A DNA stretch of 64,000 nt from Lithodes maja (taxonomy: Eukaryota; Arthropoda; Malacostraca; Decapoda; Lithodidae), in the NCBI GenBank assembly GCA_037953745.1, contig JBAKBP010003184.1, positions 94,693 to 158,692 on the forward strand, written 5' to 3'. The translations under genes and the position numbers were made by a program. The notes beneath the pieces are model-generated. The model was not told the DNA's origin, ran no database searches, and was given only the letters and a program-made list of their open reading frames with translations. This document shows positions 58,019 through 64,000 of this stretch, one piece after another. Numbering within the stretch: position 1 is the first letter of the stretch; every line of letters begins with the position of its first letter.

Positions 58019-58860
58019 CCATATGATGTCAGATCACCATCACAGTAAAGCTGTTGTCACACAAGCACCATTGTAGAGAATTCTATTGGGGAGTCATAAT
58101 TATAATAACACACTATACAGTACAGTACTGACTATTTTCACTTTCAATTTTTGTGCAGTATTTTGAATCTTGTAGCTCTTAATCATTACTAGTCTAATTA
58201 AAGCAAGAATAATTACCATTAATCCTCAATATGAACTGATATTTATTGTGGATACTCGACACCGATACATATTTGCCAATAAATGGGGTCAAGTGACAGG
58301 CTTAACCCTTTGTGGGACGGAGTGTTTTTGAGATACAGTAGTGCACATTTGCACGCTCAGTCCAAATTTGATTAATCTGTCGCATGGTCAAATTTAGTCT
58401 CTTGCCCTATAAAGGGTTAGATGTTTGGGTAATCAACCCTCTGTGGGGTGGGAGTGTTTTTGAGATAGTGCAAAGATCATGTAAATTTATGCGCTCAGAG
58501 ATAGTGCAAAGATCTTGTAAATTTGTACACTTATTTTTGTATATTTTAAAATTGGTTTAACCAGACCACTGAGTTCCATAAACAAACTCCAATAGGGCTG
58601 GCCATTTGTCCAGCTTTTTGTAATCCCTGGCATGACCAAATTATGTCACTTGCCCTATAAAGGGTTATACATCAGAGAAGATGTAAGTTGTTGAAGATAA
58701 TCTACACCTGAATGTCTACAGGATGAGCAAAATTTGCTCATACAGAACATTTAATGTTCTGTATAGAGTAATTTTATGTATAATTCTTCATACCTAGGTA
58801 TACATGTACTGTTTATGAATGTCAAGCTATGTATTTACTTGGCTAGGACTGCTTAATGTT
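58019..58860. other. Unassigned, with an internal duplication
   Basis: Two related blocks starting 'accctttgtggg(a)cggagtgtttttgag' at about 58306 and 58437, both with 'gccctataaagggtta' ends. Probably an old MITE pair; ends do not resolve clearly. Confidence 0.4.
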
Positions 58861-58864
58861 CTTT

Positions 58865-59010
58865 AATTGTTTTCGTAGCGCAAAAAATGGATAAATACAC
58901 TGAATTTCGGTGTGAGCATCCTAGGTTCGAATCCTTGGACTGTCACATGTATTTGTTGATTTCATTAATTGAGTTTAGGAGTAAAGTCGGTTGGTTGAGG
59001 GAACATAATA
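58865..59010 (+). repeat. Single diverged copy of the 328-bp SINE-like repeat
   Basis: 'gaatttcggtgtgagcatcc' and TAGGTTCGAATCCTTGG (box B-like), then the shared 'cacatgtatttgttgatttcattaatt' body. Confidence 0.65.
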
Positions 59011-60820
59011 ATTCTAATATCGCATTAAATATTTGTTCCCTTGTTTCTGATCCGTTCTTCATTCTGGTCTAGTGCCATATTGCCCTGGTCGCCTAGCACT
59101 AGAAGTTTATGAGTGTTCAAATTATATAACTAATAACTGTATTGGAGATTTTTAATGTATATTGAAAAAGTACCAGTATTTATAATTATATGTGTACGGT
59201 ATGTATGAACCATAGACTCTATGGTATGAACCAATAAATGTTTTTTTTATTTTTTTATTTTTTATGTATATCTAAACCCTACTTAATATTTCTCCAGCCA
59301 TATAAGTGCCCCAGCCCAGTAGGTTGTAGAAAAATTGTTCTTTCATTCATTCATTAATAGTATTCCACCAGTGAAGTGTTTTGAGTAGTGCAAAACCTAA
59401 GTTAAATACTGTACTTAGGTTTTGCATAATATTTTAAATTATTTCCACAGGCTCACCGTAAATCCTTCAATAATAATATGAAATGAACATTGTTTATTGG
59501 CCGTGGTGTATGGGGTGACCCAGTTATAATTTGCATTTATGATAAAAAAATATATATATACTGTAGAATTGTACTATTCAGGAGTAAAGAATGATCAAAT
59601 GTTTGAAGTTAATTTATTGCAAATGACTATTGCCCAAGGTAAGGAGGTCAATATACAGGCACTTAAGGGTGGATCGTTACTCTTGCCGATAATGTAAAAT
59701 TTATAGTGAAGTTTAATTGATTATACTACATACAGTTCATTAAAATAAATTATTAGCTTTGTCTCCGTATCATAATGCATGGTATTAATGACGAGTAAGA
59801 ATCAAAACCGGAATACACATTTTGCTTGCTTTATTAAACAGTATTTTCACTATGTACAATAAGATATACACAATTTTAGTCACAAAGATAAACAAGCACA
59901 AGAGAGGAAAGCTGGATATGATGGCAATCCTTTGTCGGTAGTTCTCGTAGGAGATAAGGGGCAGTGCTGTGGCGGGACTTTATTGTACTACAGTACACTC
60001 CAACTACTGAGAGGCAACCCCGTCTGAGTCGTTACATTGTATGTATGTATGTTGTCAACTCTATCTCCCGTATTATGTCCTTCCTTCATCATGTTCGAGT
60101 TCTCGATGATATTTAGTTAACTTCCTTCCCGTCTTTACCTATTTCGTGCCATATGGCCTTTGTCGCCTGGTGCGTTGACTTCATTAATGTAATGGTCATG
60201 CCACATACAATGGGAGGATGTAGCTAACTTGTTTTGCCTAGAAATTGGGTGGATCACAACCGTAGTGTAGCAGGATATTCCAAATACTGTACTCCCATTC
60301 ATATACTGTACAAAGGTTTAGCAATCTTTTGCGTCACACTGTAATGGCTCAGATGGGTTTGCCTTCCAGTACAGTACTGTAGTTGGAGAGTACAACTTGC
60401 ACGCCTCAGGCCTGGCCATCATTAAAAGATTACAAACACAGAATAGCTCCAACTAAAGACCCTTCTTATCTTTGCTGTCAACATCCCACTGACAACACAG
60501 AACACTTAATACTGTACTTCAATGCCGATAACTTGCCCAGCACAGACATAACTTCAACATCACTTCGCTCGGAGATCTCTGGACCCACCCGGGGGAAGTG
60601 GCGGACTACCTGGTCACTGGCTGATGTTGGCTAAGTGCTAACCATGCTGTAGCAAGACTATAAAGTCCCCTTGCATTACATGATCCTGCAGTATCTGCAG
60701 CCACACCCGCCTCAATAGTGCTATACAGTATAGCAAAACTTTACTATATAGGACGACCGTGGGTCATTCTGGAATTATGCCATCCCCACCATTAGTCTCC
60801 TTATATTGTATATAGACCCC
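59011..60820. other. Mostly unassigned, repeat tails
   Basis: A splice acceptor (ATTATTTCCACAG) at 59452 is followed by AHRKSFNNNMK-stop in phase 0, a possible terminal exon at 59453-59488 with weak support. 59950-60050 and 60600-60720 match repeats at 48301-48900. Confidence 0.3.
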
Positions 60821-61300
60821 CTATAGAAGGGAAAAGGGGAGAGAGGAGTGTGTGGTAACCACAGGGAAAAATTTGTTCTTAAGCATACTAGGGAAGATCT
60901 ACTGCAGGATAGGTGATCAAGAGAGTAAGCAGAAGAACTGGCAGGTGATGAACAGGGTGAGCTTAGGAAGTGAAGAGGCTGTGTAGACTGTTTTATTTGA
61001 GATACGTTGCAAGCAATATATGGAGAAGGGAATGATTGTTGCTGCCTTCATGGTCTTGGAGAAAGACTATGACAGAGAATAGAGAAGGTTTTTAGGAAAG
61101 TACTGAGTTTATATGGAGTAGTTGGGGAGCCACTGGAAGTAGTGAAGAGCAAGTATGAGGGGCCAAAGGTGGCAGGGAATGTAGATGATGAACACTGCAA
61201 GTATTGTGATCAGAATGTTGGGTTAAAGCAAGGGTGTTGTCCCCATGGTTGTTCAGAATATATAAATGGAAGGAAGCATGGAAGAAATGAAAACCTGGAG
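60820..61300 (+). pseudogene. Decayed LINE RT fragment
   Basis: Broken frames with MVLEKDYDRE, KSKYEG and NVGLKQGC, corresponding to FMDLEKAYDRVD, KSMYEG and NVGLKQGC of the LINE at 30693-33040. Many frameshifts and stops. Confidence 0.7.
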
Positions 61301-61479
61301 TGCTTCAGCATCCAATTGAGTTCCAAGAGGTGGGATGGGGATGACCTGCAACTACAAGCGTGGAGGCGTGCTTAGCAACCTAGGTGGTCCGCATTGATTA
61401 GGAAAATCAAGATGGTATCCCACGTTTTCTGCTTGCTCCTGGAGTTACCCTGAGGCTCCTCTACTTTCCTTCTATCTAT

Positions 61480-61625
61480 CTATTGCCTGTCGCCGTGATC
61501 CCCGAAGGGGTGGCCACGAACGAACCGCCCCCATGCACCTCTGTCCCCAGTCAGTCTATGCCCCTCCCCCCAACCAGCACTGCCTTCATTCCACCTCTCC
61601 CTCTTTGTCCCTCCACCTCACTCTT
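61480..61625 (-). mobile_element. LINE 3' end fragment, antisense
   Basis: TCTATCTATCTATTGCCTG followed by the same 'tgatccccgaaggggtggccacgaacgaaccgcccc' as at 30712 and 53110. Confidence 0.75.
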
Positions 61626-61909
61626 TCCTTCCAGGTGTTAATCGCTTCTGCTAAGTCCTCATCAAGTGACGTCATTCCGGGTTGAGAATAAAGGATGGAC
61701 ACGTAGGCCCTATACGAGATCGTTGGTTGCAATAAGGGAAGAGATAAAGGCATGGGAGGCAATATCCATTGGTGTAGCCTATGAGAGTAAAGCATGGACG
61801 TTGTTGAAGAAACATAAATTAAGTAGTTAAAGGAGTCGAAGTTAGCGTATACATGAGAAGTATTGGAGTCACATGAAAAAAAAGACAATTAAATGAATAA
61901 ACAAGTATG

Positions 61910-62230
61910 AGAGGTAGGGGCTACATGTGCAGGTGTGGGTGTGCTGCAGGGTGTGAATTACGAAGAACTCGTACCTTGAGGTGGTTTGGTCATGTGGAAT
62001 GTAGGCTATAGGTCTATAGTGAATGAGCTGAGAATTACTAAACATGTTTATGAGAGTGAGATGAAAGGGTACAAAGGGAGAGGTAAACCAATTAAGAGTG
62101 AGGTGGAGGGATTGAGTTATGAGTGAAAGTATAGTGTTGGATTGGGAGAGGCCCGTTGGATGACGTCCGACTGATGATGGAAGAACTTGGAGGTGATTCA
62201 TTCATGACCACCTCCTCAGCGATCAATAGG
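61910..62230 (+). pseudogene. Decayed LINE C-terminal fragment
   Basis: TLRWFGHVE near 61970, then KHVYESEMKGYKGRGKP in another frame. Remnant of the C-terminal block of the 30693-33040 type. Confidence 0.55.
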
Positions 62231-63489
62231 CCTAGCCGCCTAGGTGTCTGAGAATATATAGTTATCACACTATAATTTTATGCTTCTGTGATTATATGTA
62301 TTTAAACCAGTGAGCACTCTCAGAAGATTCAGGGCAGCCTGAATTTGCCCAGAACAAATTGTCTCGGGAGGGAGCTGTATGTTGCAAGTGGCGGCCACGC
62401 GCTGTCACAGCAGGGTATTCGCCATGGAGGTATAAAGTATATTATATCTCTATTGCATTCGCATAGTGTACTTCGATTATTATGTCTATAAGGATTTAAA
62501 ATAATATTCACATGAATCCATTATATTTTATAAGATTTTGGTATATTTTGGTTTGTATAGGAAATCGTTATTTTTTTTAAATGTAATGCGATATATTTTC
62601 AATGCACAGTTTTAATGAAATTAATAGATTTATAAAAAACATAATATGATTATAAAAATGCTTTGCAAGAATAAAGCAATAAAGCTGATAGTTTGGGGAT
62701 TTGTTTTGATGGCTTCAGAACTTCAGAAGTGAGGCCACAGCAGACATCTTGAGCGGTGCGGGACCTTTTATCTCCATATTTGTTGGCATGACACGCCCTT
62801 ACCACAAGACTTAAGGCTCTCCAGATGTATGGTATGATATTGGGGTTGTATAACGTTCACTTCAGGAATAGTATAGTGTGCTAAATTTGTAAATCACGCC
62901 TGTCCTGTCACCTCCATCTTGGCAACGATGAGTGATAGCCTTTGATTATTTAGGTCGGGTGATATTTTTGCCTTTATTTATGTGCTGGCAATGTGGACTA
63001 TAAAGTAATTACCAGGTACTGAGGTACGTGATATGCATTGTGGGAAATTTTTGCTGAATGTCAATTAGGCCTATGGAGATTCTGTCGACTGTATAATGAC
63101 CAAATGAAGATAGTTTAGGCTAGTCCACAACTTCCAAGATCGGAGGTCAATAGCCTTAGCCTAGGTTATAAGTATAGTTCGGCTATTGATTGGAATATTG
63201 AGAATATCTAGAAGAATCTGAGGTGGAAAGGAACTTAGGGAGGAAGGGATTTAGGCTGCAGACTTTACATTCGTCAGTCGTCACATTGTTCACATAGGGG
63301 CCTAAACACTAAACAGGGCGGCCGAATTAAGCATAGGCCCTATCCTAACCAAGGTAAATGTAAAAATAGCCTATGAAGGCTAGGTGATGTTTTATAAATT
63401 ATATCTGCTCCTATCTCTACCACATTAGGCTATTAGGCTAGGCCTAGGCCTATATCGGTAAAAATTGAAGACAACCCGGACAGCTGGGA
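62231..63489. other. Unassigned sequence
   Basis: AT-rich with 'aggcctaggcctata' strings. No coding potential recognised. Confidence 0.35.
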
Positions 63490-64000
63490 TCTCATTTCTA
63501 ATGGTAGTTTTGGGTTCCTATCATGTTATGCTTCATTGCTATAGCCTATAGGCTACTTGTTCCGAGGAACTTGCTTCAATTGTGCCGCCTCTCCACATCT
63601 TTCCCCGTAGAACTAGGGCAGCTGAGAGCGCCCATGAATTTACACTTTCTCCTCCACAATGCAGAACTTCTGCTTATCAGAATTAATTTATCCCCAGAGC
63701 TACTACTCTTTGGAATTCACTTCCCTCGAATTGCTTTCCACAAACTTACAATCTACAAATGTTTAAATGCAGTTGTTACAAACATTTTATGAATGGAGGA
63801 TACCTTTAGGCACATGGACTTTTTTGTTTTATCTGTGTTTTTCCTTCTCCATTCATTGTCTCTTAAAAAAAAAAAAAAAAAAAAAATAACTTTGGAAAAA
63901 CTAAATTTTTAGCCTAGGCCTAGCCTAGGCTATGTCACGAATTTTCCCATGGATTTTTTTATTTTTCCCGGTTAGCCTAGTTTTCATCAATATAGCCTAT
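63490..64000. repeat. Relative of the 20530-20825 inverted repeat
   Basis: 'ctaatggtagttttgggttcctatcat' at about 63500 matches 20533-20560. 'tagcctaggcctagcctaggcta' follows a poly-A tract near 63870. The open frame at 63523-63792 between them has no recognisable domain. Confidence 0.45.

Overview
The window reads as nuclear DNA of an arthropod, most likely a decapod crustacean. This is inferred from interstitial CCTAA (TTAGG-type) repeats, many short 'taggcctata'-like runs, split genes with GT-AG introns, and a very heavy load of non-LTR retrotransposons, tRNA-headed SINEs and TTAA-bounded miniature transposons. Nothing prokaryotic or organellar is visible. I found no rRNA, no genuine tRNA and no CRISPR.

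Only one conventional gene is well supported: a complete four-exon TTC36 (HBP21) orthologue on the minus strand, coding span 8196 down to 1933. All four exons join in frame into a 185-residue TPR protein. Its introns hold a TTAA-bounded MITE, a SINE and a retroelement pol fragment. Its 3' UTR begins inside an antisense copy of another repeat.

From 8.2 to 17 kb: TTC36 upstream sequence, a large palindromic array built from a tRNA-headed repeat (11131-12761), several TTAA-bounded MITEs and LINE ends. From 17 to 33.6 kb: a LINE inserted in a TAG microsatellite, a 75-bp hairpin satellite, CCTAA-rich repeats, a broken ISXO2/Merlin-like transposase, a CR1-like LINE split by a second nearly complete LINE, two antisense LINE fragments and three copies of a SINE-like element (here called E).

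From 33.6 to 53.5 kb: two abutting perfect palindromes, more LINE fragments, paired MITE families, a 328-bp tandem repeat, a Penelope-like RT gene interrupted by a TSD-flanked insertion, a 28-bp minisatellite, and a 1.5-kb TTAA element with another nested inside. From 53.6 to 58.0 kb lies the most interesting object: a TSD-bounded APE-type LINE whose ORF carries a 2A-like ribosome-skipping motif and a PHD-type zinc finger. It is interrupted just after its YADD motif by an E element that shares both 5' and 3' sequence modules with this LINE. The last 6 kb hold decayed LINE pieces and unassigned sequence.

Most of the apparent biology is element-element interaction: nested insertions that expose target sites, a non-autonomous element apparently derived from the 2A LINE, and many TTAA-targeting MITE families. 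Coordinates of elements come from reading by eye; clade names are recognitions, not search results.
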